The notes under the pieces were generated by a model that saw only the letters and a program-made list of their open reading frames with translations, did no database searches and was not told where the DNA came from. The translations under genes and the position numbers were made by a program. From the NCBI GenBank assembly GCA_018672815.1, contig JABHDX010000001.1, positions 1 through 35,892 on the forward strand: a stretch of 35,892 bases of DNA, read 5' to 3'. This stretch comes from Gammaproteobacteria bacterium (GTDB lineage Bacteria; Pseudomonadota; Gammaproteobacteria; UBA11654). Positions 8,801 to 17,975 of this stretch are shown piece by piece (positions within the stretch are counted from its first letter, which is position 1; each line of letters begins with the position of its first letter).

Positions 8801-9622
8801 TTACTTGTTTACCGAATACTCATGATTATCAACAACTACTTTTCCAAGATCTATAAGTCTCTCTAAGTGTGCATTCAGTGACCATTCAGCTATAGGATGA
8901 AGTCTTTGATCAACGTCTGAATAAACTTCTTTTAGGAGCTCTTGGAGCTTACATATACCAAATCTTTCTATAGATTTAATGACTTTTGATTCTCTCTTTA
9001 ACCGGTGGTCGATAGTCCAATCAATAATTTCAACTGGGTTACTAATGATCTCACCATGACCCGGTGCTATCTGGCTGACATCATAGTTTTTAATTTTCAT
9101 TAGAGAATTTATATAATCTGACATGTTGCCATCAGGCGGAGCAATCACGACTGTGGATCCTTCCATTATATGATCGCCAGTGAATAAGATTTGCTCTTGC
9201 TGCAATAGATAGCATAAATGATTAGAAGCATGGCCCGGTGTATGGATAATCTCAATTCTATACTCGTCAGTAATGATTAAATCACCGTCTAAAAAGAAAG
9301 ATTCAAAGTCAATAATTTCATCTTTCTCTATAGAAGAGACTGTAGCCAATCCATATATTGGAATATTCAATCTTTTTTGGAGTAGAGTTGCACCTGGAGA
9401 ATGATCTGGATGAGTATGAGTAAGAAGTATTCTATTGATGTTTTTAGATGACGATTCAATGACCTTTATGTGTTCAATTATGTCTGGACCAGGATCTATA
9501 ATTGAAACATCATTATTTCCTATCAAATAAGTATTGGTTCCAGGGCCTGTAAATATACTAGAATTAGAAGCGGTTATTCTCCTTACAATTGAATTAATCT
9601 GAACAGGAACTTCTGTTTTCAT
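8801..9622 (-). CDS. MBL-fold metallohydrolase, LACTB2-like
   Basis: A 273-residue metallo-beta-lactamase-fold protein. The metal-binding motif HTHPDH lies at residues 69-74, with further ligands in TPGHASNH, FTGDHI and APGHG. A winged-helix-like C-terminal segment (LQELLKEVYSDVD...HLERLIDLGKV) is typical of the LACTB2 branch, whose human member is a single-strand-specific endoribonuclease. Whether this protein acts on RNA or on a thioester or lactone cannot be told. It lies 8 bases after the UbiH-family gene in the same run. Confidence 0.87.
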   Translation of the reverse strand: MKTEVPVQINSIVRRITASNSSIFTGPGTNTYLIGNNDVSIIDPGPDIIEHIKVIESSSKNINRILLTHTHPDHSPGATLLQKRLNIPIYGLATVSSIEKDEIIDFESFFLDGDLIITDEYRIEIIHTPGHASNHLCYLLQQEQILFTGDHIMEGSTVVIAPPDGNMSDYINSLMKIKNYDVSQIAPGHGEIISNPVEIIDWTIDHRLKRESKVIKSIERFGICKLQELLKEVYSDVDQRLHPIAEWSLNAHLERLIDLGKVVVDNHEYSVNK

Positions 9623-9630
9623 TGATCCAA

Positions 9631-10803
9631 CTAATTTGTTTCAGTTAACTGATTCATAATCAGTTTTTTTACTGGCCAGAAATTATTACCAAATCTCAAA
9701 GCTAGTCGTCGTAGCATTTTCGCTGTGACCCTATCGCTATTATAGAGATCAACAATCAGATTGGTTCCATAATAAAGAGGTCTTGTCACCAGTTGATGTT
9801 TCCGATTGTACTCACTCAGGGTCTCAATAGAGTAATAATTTTGATTACTCTTCAATGACAATTTAATAATTTTAGAAAGATTGTAAGCACCTCTCAGTCC
9901 TAAGTTAAAGCCATGTGCCGTCACCGGATGCATTCCAACTGCTGCATCACCAATGAGAGCAAATCGCTCACTATGAAAATAATCAGCATGCGAAGCAAAC
10001 AATGGGTAAGAGTATTTATCACCTATTAATTTCATCTCACCTAACTTATCTCTAAATCGAGTTTGGATATCTAAATTAAACTGCTCATCAGGCATATCGA
10101 TTATTTCTTTTGCCTTATCGGAGGAAATCGTAATAACAATTGATGAACATTGACCAACCATCGGTAATACAGCCAATGTTCTACCATAATGAAAACATTC
10201 ATAAGCGGTATTATTATGAGCTTCTTCATGATCCATTTTGCAAACAATAACAGTTTTACCAAAATCTTTTACCTCTGACGGAATACCCATCGCTCTTCGA
10301 GCATTAGATAATCTTCCATCAGCAGCAATTAATAAATTAGAAGTTAGTATTTCACCATTATTTAGCTCAATGCTTACACCGCTATCATTGATACTAAAAC
10401 TCTCAACTTTGATCTCAGTAAGTAAAGTAATATTATTTACGTCTGTGATAGATTCATAAACTGCAGTTTTTATCTCATGATTAGGGATAAGATGGCCTAA
10501 AGCATTCTCACTAGTCTCTTCATGATTGAAATGTAATGAATAAGGGGACATGCCATTTAATACTTTTGCTTCTTTAATGTAAGAAATAGAATCTGGATCT
10601 ATTCGGTCCCATATCTCTAATTCCGACATAATTTTTTTAGAAAGATGAGTGAGAGCTACTTCTCTACCATCGTATTTAGGCTTAGACAATGACAATTCAT
10701 TGTTTTGCTCAAGAATACAAATAGTCAGATCACTGTCAGAAAGTGCTCTAGCAAAGCTTAAACCAACTGGCCCAGAACCTATGATGATGACATCGAAATC
10801 CAT
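9631..10803 (-). CDS. UbiH/UbiF/UbiM-family FAD-dependent hydroxylase of ubiquinone synthesis
   Basis: A 390-residue class A flavoprotein monooxygenase. It has the N-terminal dinucleotide motif GSGPVG (9-14), the DG motif ADGRLSNARR (161-170) and the second FAD motif GDAAVGMHP (285-293) followed by AHGFNLGL. These mark the family that hydroxylates the ubiquinone ring. The AHGFNLGLRG signature resembles what I recall of UbiM, a broad-specificity member, but UbiF or UbiH cannot be excluded without a tree. It is the first gene of the minus-strand run and diverges from glpE across 80 bases. Confidence 0.85.
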   Translation of the reverse strand: MDFDVIIIGSGPVGLSFARALSDSDLTICILEQNNELSLSKPKYDGREVALTHLSKKIMSELEIWDRIDPDSISYIKEAKVLNGMSPYSLHFNHEETSENALGHLIPNHEIKTAVYESITDVNNITLLTEIKVESFSINDSGVSIELNNGEILTSNLLIAADGRLSNARRAMGIPSEVKDFGKTVIVCKMDHEEAHNNTAYECFHYGRTLAVLPMVGQCSSIVITISSDKAKEIIDMPDEQFNLDIQTRFRDKLGEMKLIGDKYSYPLFASHADYFHSERFALIGDAAVGMHPVTAHGFNLGLRGAYNLSKIIKLSLKSNQNYYSIETLSEYNRKHQLVTRPLYYGTNLIVDLYNSDRVTAKMLRRLALRFGNNFWPVKKLIMNQLTETN

Positions 10804-10883
10804 AATTTTCGTTTAAATAAGTAATGTTATTAATCATTCTAGTAATTATAATGTCATTTATTTTATAATTTTCATTACTTTAT

Positions 10884-11186
10884 ATGAACAACTTTAAGCG
10901 AATATCAACAACTGATGCAAATGAGTTAATTCTTCGTCAGACAAATCTTATAGATATTAGAGACCAGAATAGTTTCAATACTAGACATATAGATAATGCG
11001 ATCAATTTAAATGATGAAAACATTGAAAGCTTCATTAAGGAAGCAGATAAAAAAATACCAACAATTGTCTATTGTTATCATGGGCACTCGAGTCAGAATG
11101 CTGCACAGTATTTATCTTCCATGGGCTTTACAGAAGTCTATAGTGTCGATGGAGGTTTTGAAGATTGGAAAAAATCAGTTATCTAG
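10884..11186 (+). CDS. glpE: GlpE-like rhodanese (thiosulfate sulfurtransferase)
   Basis: A 100-residue single-domain rhodanese. The active-site loop CYHGHSS (Cys at about residue 64) closely matches the CYHGNSS loop of E. coli GlpE; LIDIRDQNSF and VDGGFEDWK are the conserved N- and C-terminal rhodanese motifs. It transfers sulfane sulfur to cyanide or a thiol in the test tube, with an uncertain in vivo partner. It starts the long plus-strand run, 6 bases before fdsG. A role in supplying sulfur for the molybdenum cofactor of the adjacent formate dehydrogenase is possible but unproven. Confidence 0.88.
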   Translation: MNNFKRISTTDANELILRQTNLIDIRDQNSFNTRHIDNAINLNDENIESFIKEADKKIPTIVYCYHGHSSQNAAQYLSSMGFTEVYSVDGGFEDWKKSVI

Positions 11187-11192
11187 TAATTA

Positions 11193-11663
11193 ATGATTAT
11201 GTCTACTAATTTAAAAAAAATACTTTCACCATTCGTTGACATTAAGGGTGGGCTTATGCCTGCATTGCATGCTATACAAGACCATCTAGGCTTTATCAGT
11301 AAAGACAATATATCCGAATTAGCGATTGCATTTAATTACTCACAAGCTGAAATAATTGATGTAATAACTTTCTATGATGACTTTAGATTAGAGCCGATTG
11401 GGAAGAATATAATAAAACTATGCCAAGCTGAAGCATGCCAAAGTCAAAATTGTAAACAGCTGCTTAGTGATGTTAGTTCACATTTTAATTTGAATTTAAA
11501 CGAAACCTCATCCGACTTAAATATTACATTAAAAGAAGTCTTTTGTTTGGGTAACTGTGCACTAGGTCCATCAGTAATGATAAACGATGAGGTTATTGGT
11601 GAAGCAACTACAAAAAAGATTATCGGTCACTTGAAAAACCACAAGATCCAAAATAATGAATAA
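11193..11663 (+). CDS. fdsG: NAD-dependent formate dehydrogenase, gamma subunit (NuoE-like)
   Basis: A 156-residue thioredoxin-like [2Fe-2S] subunit homologous to NuoE. The cluster cysteines appear as CQAEACQSQNC and CLGNC. The N-terminal half is the NuoE-type helical bundle (ALHAIQDHLGFI). In the soluble formate dehydrogenase it sits beside FdsB and carries electrons between FMN and the FeS chain. ATG at 11199 is an equally possible start. It overlaps fdsB by 8 bases. Confidence 0.92.
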   Translation: MIMSTNLKKILSPFVDIKGGLMPALHAIQDHLGFISKDNISELAIAFNYSQAEIIDVITFYDDFRLEPIGKNIIKLCQAEACQSQNCKQLLSDVSSHFNLNLNETSSDLNITLKEVFCLGNCALGPSVMINDEVIGEATTKKIIGHLKNHKIQNNE

Positions 11664-13188
11664 AGCAATTAAAATTTTCATACCCAATGAAACTTCCGCA
11701 AATTCTGTTGGAGCACAATATATTTATGAAGTTATTAGTAAACTGATAAATAAAAATAACGTAGAAATTATCAGAAATAGTACATGGGGTGCATTTTGGT
11801 TAGAACCATACATTGAAATAGAAAAAGAAGGAATAAGAAGGGGTGTAAGCTATAGAAATGTAGATTTATCAGATTTAACTACTATTGAGGACTTTTTAAT
11901 AGATTTTAATGAGAGAGAACCCTTTGACATTCAATCTATTGATTTTATTAAGAAACAAAAAAGACTGGTTTTCTCCAGAATAGGGCACCATGATCCCTTA
12001 GATATCCAGTGTTATAAAAATACTAAAGGATATAAGCCTCTATTAAATTCCCTTAAAATTGGACCTCAAGAGACCATCAATGCTATCAAAAAATCTGGAC
12101 TTACTGGAAGAGGAGGCGCCGCCTTTCCAACAGGAATTAAGATGCAAACAGTATTTGATCAAGATAGTTCTATTAAATATTTAGCATGCAATGCAGACGA
12201 AGGAGATGGTGGTACTTTTTCAGATAGATTAGTTATGGAATCAGATCCATTTTCTTTAATCGAAGGCATGACCATCGCGGCTTATGCAGTGGGTGCCTCT
12301 AAAGGCTATATATACTTAAGGTCTGAATACCCATTAGCAAAAACCTTTCTTTTAAAAGCTATAGAGATTGCTGTAGAGAATAATTTTCTTGGAAAGAATA
12401 TTCAGAATTCAGGTTTTGACTTCAATATTGATCTAAGAATTGGCGCGGGCTCTTATGTTTGTGGAGAAGAAACAGCGATGATGGAAAGTATTGAAGGTAG
12501 AAGAGGTTTGGTTAGATCAAAACCTCCATTGCCAGCTATCAGTGGTTTATTTAAAAAACCTACATTAATAAATAATGTCGTCACTTTGGCTACGATTCCT
12601 ATGCTTTTAGATAGTGATGAAGATGAGTTTTCAAAAATAGGAAGTAATAAATCAGTTGGTACCATGCCATTTCAATTAAGCGGTAATATAAAACACAGTG
12701 GTCTTATTGAAACTAGATTTGATATTTCGCTTGAAGAGTTGCTAAGGGATTTTGGTTCTGGGACAAAATCAGGCAACCCAATACATGCCATACAAATTGG
12801 TGGTCCATTAGGAATCTACTTATCATCTAGTATGCTTAACACCTCTCTGACAATAGAGGCTCTACAAGAACTTAAAGGATCAATAGGCCATGGAGGTATT
12901 ATCGTATTTGATAATACTGTAGACATGGCTGATCAAGCAAAATTTGCTATGGAATTTTGTGTTAAAGAATCCTGTGGAAAATGTACACCTTGTAGAATTG
13001 GTTCTGTAAGAGGTGTTGAAATCATTGATCGATTACAAAAAAATAAAACAAGTGTCAATGATGCTAAATTACTAAATGATTTATGTGAAACAATGGAATC
13101 AACTTCATTATGTGCCATGGGTGGAATGACGCCAAATCCAATTCGTTCTATAATTGAATTCTTTCCAAATGAACTTATACAAAAATGA
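11656..13188 (+). CDS. fdsB: NAD-dependent formate dehydrogenase, beta subunit (NuoF-like)
   Basis: A 510-residue diaphorase subunit of the FdsB/NuoF/HoxF family. It binds NAD and FMN and carries one [4Fe-4S] cluster. Visible are GRGGAAFPTG (NAD/FMN site, about residue 151), CNADEGDGGTFSDRL, the dinucleotide-site stretch RIGAGSYVCGEETA, and the cluster cysteines ESCGKCTPCR plus CAMGG near the C-terminus. About 130 residues precede the NuoF core, as in FdsB proteins. Its TGA overlaps the fdsA ATG by 4 bases, which fits equal expression of subunits. Confidence 0.95.
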   Translation: MNKAIKIFIPNETSANSVGAQYIYEVISKLINKNNVEIIRNSTWGAFWLEPYIEIEKEGIRRGVSYRNVDLSDLTTIEDFLIDFNEREPFDIQSIDFIKKQKRLVFSRIGHHDPLDIQCYKNTKGYKPLLNSLKIGPQETINAIKKSGLTGRGGAAFPTGIKMQTVFDQDSSIKYLACNADEGDGGTFSDRLVMESDPFSLIEGMTIAAYAVGASKGYIYLRSEYPLAKTFLLKAIEIAVENNFLGKNIQNSGFDFNIDLRIGAGSYVCGEETAMMESIEGRRGLVRSKPPLPAISGLFKKPTLINNVVTLATIPMLLDSDEDEFSKIGSNKSVGTMPFQLSGNIKHSGLIETRFDISLEELLRDFGSGTKSGNPIHAIQIGGPLGIYLSSSMLNTSLTIEALQELKGSIGHGGIIVFDNTVDMADQAKFAMEFCVKESCGKCTPCRIGSVRGVEIIDRLQKNKTSVNDAKLLNDLCETMESTSLCAMGGMTPNPIRSIIEFFPNELIQK

Positions 13189-16043
13189 CTTTACTAAAAG
13201 AAAAAAACTACGGCACACCAAAAATAGAATCTAAAAATAATGTGACTGGCTTCATAGATGGCATTGAGGTATCAGTGCCTGAAGGAACATCCATCATGAG
13301 AGCCGCGTCTACTATTGGCATTGATGTACCCAGTTTATGTGCATCAGATAATCTTGATGCCTTTGGCTCATGCAGGCTGTGCATTGTAGATTTTGAAGGT
13401 AGAAAAGGTTTTGGTTATCCCTCTGCCTGCACTTCTCCACTGGATAACGGAATGAAAGTAATAACGAGAAATAATCATTTAGATGCTTTAAGAAAAGATT
13501 TACTTGAGATGTATACTTCTGACCATCCATTGGATTGCAATACTTGCTCATCAGATGGTGACTGTGATCTTCAGGTAGAAGCAAATAATCATCAACTATT
13601 AGAGAATAATCAACTTAAGCTATCTAAATACTCTGATGCTAATAGTTCTAATCATTTAGGAATTGATATCGATTCTTCAAACCCATATTTTAATTTTGAT
13701 CCTGAAAAATGTATTGTTTGTTCTCGATGTGTTAGAGCATGCAATGAGGTCCAAGGCACTTTTGCATTGTCTTTAGATGACAGAGGTTTTGAATCTAAAA
13801 TTAAACCAGGAGTTTCTGATAACTTTTTTGAATCAGAATGCGTTTCATGTGGAGCATGTGTTCAAGCTTGTCCTACGGGAAGCTTAATAGAAAAGTCTAT
13901 TGTGGAGAAAGGTGTGCCGGATGAAACCGTATTAACAACATGTGCTTACTGTGGTGTTGGCTGCTCATTCAAAGCAGAAGTAAAAAATAATGATGTAGTA
14001 AGAATGGTTCCTCATAAAGATGGTAAAGCTAATAAAGGGCACAGTTGTATCAAAGGAAGGTTTGCCTGGGGTTATGCAAAACATCAAGATCGAATTATTA
14101 AGCCGATGATAAGAAAGAATATAAAAGATCAATGGAAAGAAGTTGAATGGGAAGACGCCATTCAATTTACTGCAAAACAATTCAAAAATATTCAAGATGA
14201 ATATGGTAAAAATTCAATTGGTGGGATCACTTCAGCTCGAACCACTAATGAAGAGGCCTATATTGTTCAAAAACTCATCAGGACTGCATTTGAAAACAAT
14301 AATGTTGATACATGTGCTAGGGTCTGTCATTCACCAACAGGCTATGGTTTAAAACAAACATTCGGTACCTCTGCAGGAACACAGCATTTTGATAGTGTCC
14401 AAAGTTGTGATGTGATTATGATTATTGGTGCCAATCCCACTGTAGGCCATCCTGTTTTTGCATCGCAAATGAAAAAACGAATAAGGCAGGGTGCTAAGTT
14501 AATTGTTGTTGACCCAAGAAAAACAGACATAGTGGAATCACCACATATAAAGGCTGACTTTCATCTACCCATACTTCCAGGTTCTAATGTTCCACTTATA
14601 AATGCCTTCTCTCATGTGGCAGTTCATGAAGACTTAATTGACCATGATTACATTAAAAACAGATGTGAAGAAGCTGCATTTAATGATTGGATTGAATTCA
14701 TTAAAGATGATTCAAATTCACCTGAAGCTGCAGAGAAACCTACTGGTGTTAGTGCTGATATTATTAGAAAAGCTGCTCGCCAATATGCTTCAGGGAAAAG
14801 AAGTGCTATCTATTATGGCCTTGGTGTTACCGAACATTCACAAGGATCTACAATGGTAATGGGTATGGCTAATTTAGCTATGGCTACTGGAAATGTAGGA
14901 TATATAGGAGCTGGGGTAAACCCCCTAAGAGGTCAAAACAATGTTCAAGGTTCATGTGATATGGGATCTTTTCCTCATGAACTACCTGGTTATCGCCCAA
15001 TTACTGATGACAAAGCAAGAGCTATTTTTGAAAAGAAATGGAATGTATCAATACAAAAAGAACCAGGATTAAGATCTGTCAACATGTTCGATGCAGCTGT
15101 TGGTGGCAAATTTAAAGGCATATACATACAAGGCGAAGATTTTGTTCAGTCCGAACCTAACACACAACATATAGAAGAAGCCTTTCAATCCATGGAATGT
15201 GTTGTTATACAAGATTTATTTTTAACTGAGACTGCTAGATTTGCTCATGTCTTCTTACCTGCAACTTCATTTCTAGAAAAAAATGGTACCTTCACCAATG
15301 CTGAAAGAAGGATCAATAGAGTTAGACCTGTGATGAAGCCACTCACGGGAAAACATGAATGGGAAATAACACAAGAAATAGCAGCTGCAATGGGCTATGA
15401 AATGACTTTTAATTCATCTGAAGAGATTTTAGATGAAATTGCTGAACTAACGCCTACGTTTACAGGGGTATCTTTTAAAAAACTCGATGAAGTTGGTAGC
15501 CTTCAGTGGCCCTGTAATGAAGCTGCCCCAGATGGTACACCGATTATGCATGTTGATGAATTCGTTCGAGGAAAAGGGCAGTTTATGATCACAGATTATG
15601 TTCCCACAACTGAAACTGCTAATCGTAAATTTCCTTTATTATTAACCACTGGAAGAAACCTCGTTCAATACAATGTTGGCACGCAAACCAGAAGGACACA
15701 TAATAATCTATGGTCAAATGAAGATGTTTTAGAGATACATCCAGTAGATGCTTCAACAAGAGGTATCAATGATGGCTCTTTAGTACTTCTTAGAAGCAGA
15801 AAAGGCGAAACTACATTGAAAGCAATTGTTACTGAAAAAATACCTGCTGGTGTTGTGTATACTACATTTCATAACCCAGAGACAGGAGCGAATGTTGTAA
15901 CAACAGAAAACAGTGATTGGGCTACTAATTGTCCTGAGTACAAAGTGACAGCGGTAGAAATTGAACCTGCGGAACATCGATCAAAATGGCAAAAGAATAG
16001 AGTAAATGAAAAAAATCAAATTAGAGAAATTATTAATACTTAA
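13185..16043 (+). CDS. fdsA: NAD-dependent formate dehydrogenase, molybdenum alpha subunit
   Basis: A 952-residue catalytic subunit oxidising formate to CO2 at a bis-molybdopterin guanine dinucleotide centre. Domains in order are an N-terminal NuoG-like [2Fe-2S] domain (CASDNLDAFGSCRLC), a His/Cys [4Fe-4S] motif (HPLDCNTCSSDGDC), two ferredoxin-type clusters (CIVCSRCVRAC and CVSCGACVQAC), a [4Fe-4S] site CAYCGVGC and the molybdopterin core. The Mo ligand is Cys381 within ARVCHSPTG, next to His382, the conserved Cys-His pair, so this is a Cys and not a selenocysteine enzyme. Size matches the Cupriavidus-type FdsA. The usual downstream fdsC (fdhD) and fdsD are absent; thrS starts 2 bases after the stop. 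Confidence 0.96.
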   Translation: MTLLKEKNYGTPKIESKNNVTGFIDGIEVSVPEGTSIMRAASTIGIDVPSLCASDNLDAFGSCRLCIVDFEGRKGFGYPSACTSPLDNGMKVITRNNHLDALRKDLLEMYTSDHPLDCNTCSSDGDCDLQVEANNHQLLENNQLKLSKYSDANSSNHLGIDIDSSNPYFNFDPEKCIVCSRCVRACNEVQGTFALSLDDRGFESKIKPGVSDNFFESECVSCGACVQACPTGSLIEKSIVEKGVPDETVLTTCAYCGVGCSFKAEVKNNDVVRMVPHKDGKANKGHSCIKGRFAWGYAKHQDRIIKPMIRKNIKDQWKEVEWEDAIQFTAKQFKNIQDEYGKNSIGGITSARTTNEEAYIVQKLIRTAFENNNVDTCARVCHSPTGYGLKQTFGTSAGTQHFDSVQSCDVIMIIGANPTVGHPVFASQMKKRIRQGAKLIVVDPRKTDIVESPHIKADFHLPILPGSNVPLINAFSHVAVHEDLIDHDYIKNRCEEAAFNDWIEFIKDDSNSPEAAEKPTGVSADIIRKAARQYASGKRSAIYYGLGVTEHSQGSTMVMGMANLAMATGNVGYIGAGVNPLRGQNNVQGSCDMGSFPHELPGYRPITDDKARAIFEKKWNVSIQKEPGLRSVNMFDAAVGGKFKGIYIQGEDFVQSEPNTQHIEEAFQSMECVVIQDLFLTETARFAHVFLPATSFLEKNGTFTNAERRINRVRPVMKPLTGKHEWEITQEIAAAMGYEMTFNSSEEILDEIAELTPTFTGVSFKKLDEVGSLQWPCNEAAPDGTPIMHVDEFVRGKGQFMITDYVPTTETANRKFPLLLTTGRNLVQYNVGTQTRRTHNNLWSNEDVLEIHPVDASTRGINDGSLVLLRSRKGETTLKAIVTEKIPAGVVYTTFHNPETGANVVTTENSDWATNCPEYKVTAVEIEPAEHRSKWQKNRVNEKNQIREIINT

Positions 16044-16045
16044 AG

Positions 16046-17962
16046 ATGCTATCTATTAAATTACCTGACGGATCAGAAAAACAATTACCCGATGGTTCCA
16101 ACGGTTATGATTTAGCTAAATCAATTGGGCCTGGGTTAGCTAAAAGTGCAATAGCTGTTACGATTGATGGTGTACAAAAAGATTTAAGTGACCTCCTTGC
16201 AGACAATACTACTGTATCAATTATTACTATAGATTCTAATGAAGGCTTGGAGATCATGAGGCATACGCTTACAGCTCAAGTTCTTGCATCTGCAATAAAA
16301 AATTTATACCCAAATTGTAAACTTGCTATAGGACCAACAATTGACGATGGCTTTTACTATGATGTTCTCTCAGATGAATCTATTTCTTCAGAAGATTTAG
16401 AATCAATTGAAAAAGAGATGCGTCTGATCATAAAAGAAAAATCAACTATCAAAAAGACACTCCATAATAAAGCAGATGCAATTAATTCTTTTAAAAATCT
16501 CAAAGAAGACTATAAAGTTAAAATAATTGAAGACAGTGATCAAGAAAAAGACTTTCAGATATACACCAATCAAGATACTTCTTTTATAGATCTATGCGTG
16601 GGACCTCATTTACCAGATTTAAGTTTTATAGGATCTTATAAATTAACCAAAGTATCTGGAGCTTATTGGAAAGGTGATTCACAAAATGAAATGCTAACTA
16701 GAGTCTATGGTACTGCATGGAGGAACAAGAAAGAACTAGATAAATATCTAGACCACTTAGTAGAAGCAGAAAAAAGAGACCATAGAAAAATTGGCAAAGA
16801 GTTAGATCTATTTAGCATCCAAGAAGAAGCAGGAGGAGGCCTTGTATTTTGGCATCCCAATGGAGCGAGAATCAGAAATATTATTGAAGAATTTTGGAAG
16901 ACTAAACATAAAGATGCAGATTATGAATTATTGTATTCGCCACACATAGCACTAGATAGTTTATGGGAAACTTCAGGTCATGCTGATTTTTATCAAGAAT
17001 CCATGTTTAAAGCCATTGAAGATGAAAACCAGTTCTATCAATTAAAACCAATGAATTGTCCATTTCATATCCTAATCTATAAAAATTCACTCAAATCATA
17101 TAGGGAACTCCCAATTAGGTACGCTGAATTAGGGACCGTGTATCGACATGAAATGACAGGAGCTTTGCATGGTCTTATGAGAGTTAGGGGATTTACGCAA
17201 GATGATGCTCATGTCTTTTGCACGGAAAACCAAATTGAAAATGAAATCACAAATATTCTTAATTTAACCATAGATATGCTCAATGCTTTTACCTTCCAAG
17301 AATATGAAATACACTTGGCAACAAGACCTGATAAATCGGTTGGTAGTGACTCAATTTGGAATCAAGCAACCTCTGCTTTGGAAAATGCTTTGGAAGGTAA
17401 AAAACTCAAATATAAAATTGATGAAGGTGGGGGAGCTTTCTATGGCCCAAAAATAGACATAAAAATTAAAGATGCTATTGGTCGATTATGGCAATGCTCA
17501 ACAATACAGCTAGATTTTAATCTACCTGAACGATTTGATATGAATTACATCGGTAATGATGGCCAAAAACATCATCCAATTATGATTCATCGAGCGCTAT
17601 TAGGATCAATAGAAAGATTTTTTGGTATTTTAATTGAACATTTTGAAGGAAAATTTCCATTATGGTTGGCGCCAAATCAAGTCAGTATCCTTTCAATTGG
17701 TGATTCTCAAGGAGATTATGGTGAATTTTTGTATGATAAGCTAAAAAAAGAAGGCTTTAGAGTTGAATTAGACTTGAGAAACGAAAAAATAGGCTCTAAA
17801 ATTCGCGATCACACTTTAAAAAAGGTTCCCTACCTTATAATAGTTGGTGATAAAGAGGTAGAGAGTAATAATTTAAGTGTGAGAAGCCAAAATGGTAAAG
17901 ACCTTGGCCAGATGAGTTTAGATGTATTTTTAGAGATTTTAAGAAAAGAATTAATAATATAA
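16046..17962 (+). CDS. thrS: Threonyl-tRNA synthetase
   Basis: A 638-residue class II synthetase charging tRNA-Thr. The order is a TGS domain (1-60), the N2 editing domain (about 65-220), the catalytic core with zinc ligands in MNCPFH, LHGLMRVRGF and MIHRALLGS, then the anticodon-binding domain. Length is typical. The editing domain keeps His73 and the later CVGPH pair (Cys184, His188), but the usual HxxxH reads H-T-L-T-A-Q: one residue is inserted and the second His is Gln. This may weaken removal of serine from Ser-tRNA-Thr. There is no leader or promoter in the 2-base gap after fdsA, so expression appears tied to the fds operon or to an internal promoter. Confidence 0.97.
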   Translation: MLSIKLPDGSEKQLPDGSNGYDLAKSIGPGLAKSAIAVTIDGVQKDLSDLLADNTTVSIITIDSNEGLEIMRHTLTAQVLASAIKNLYPNCKLAIGPTIDDGFYYDVLSDESISSEDLESIEKEMRLIIKEKSTIKKTLHNKADAINSFKNLKEDYKVKIIEDSDQEKDFQIYTNQDTSFIDLCVGPHLPDLSFIGSYKLTKVSGAYWKGDSQNEMLTRVYGTAWRNKKELDKYLDHLVEAEKRDHRKIGKELDLFSIQEEAGGGLVFWHPNGARIRNIIEEFWKTKHKDADYELLYSPHIALDSLWETSGHADFYQESMFKAIEDENQFYQLKPMNCPFHILIYKNSLKSYRELPIRYAELGTVYRHEMTGALHGLMRVRGFTQDDAHVFCTENQIENEITNILNLTIDMLNAFTFQEYEIHLATRPDKSVGSDSIWNQATSALENALEGKKLKYKIDEGGGAFYGPKIDIKIKDAIGRLWQCSTIQLDFNLPERFDMNYIGNDGQKHHPIMIHRALLGSIERFFGILIEHFEGKFPLWLAPNQVSILSIGDSQGDYGEFLYDKLKKEGFRVELDLRNEKIGSKIRDHTLKKVPYLIIVGDKEVESNNLSVRSQNGKDLGQMSLDVFLEILRKELII

Positions 17963-17975
17963 GGGGATAGATATC
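17961..17975 (+). promoter_or_regulatory. Shine-Dalgarno and AUC start of infC
   Basis: AAGGGG at 17961-17966 is followed after 6 bases by ATC at 17973-17975, which opens the IF3 frame. There is no in-frame ATG or GTG between the thrS stop and the conserved IF3 N-terminal sequence. ATA at 17967 and ATA at 17991 are other non-AUG options, but the first is too close to the Shine-Dalgarno and the second too far. Confidence 0.6.

Noticed and set aside
10804..10883. TATAAT boxes at 10847-10852 and 10864-10869 as promoters for glpE-fds
   Set aside because: Neither has a recognisable -35 hexamer at the right spacing, and TATAAT is expected by chance in such A/T-rich sequence; a promoter must be here, but I cannot say which box is used.
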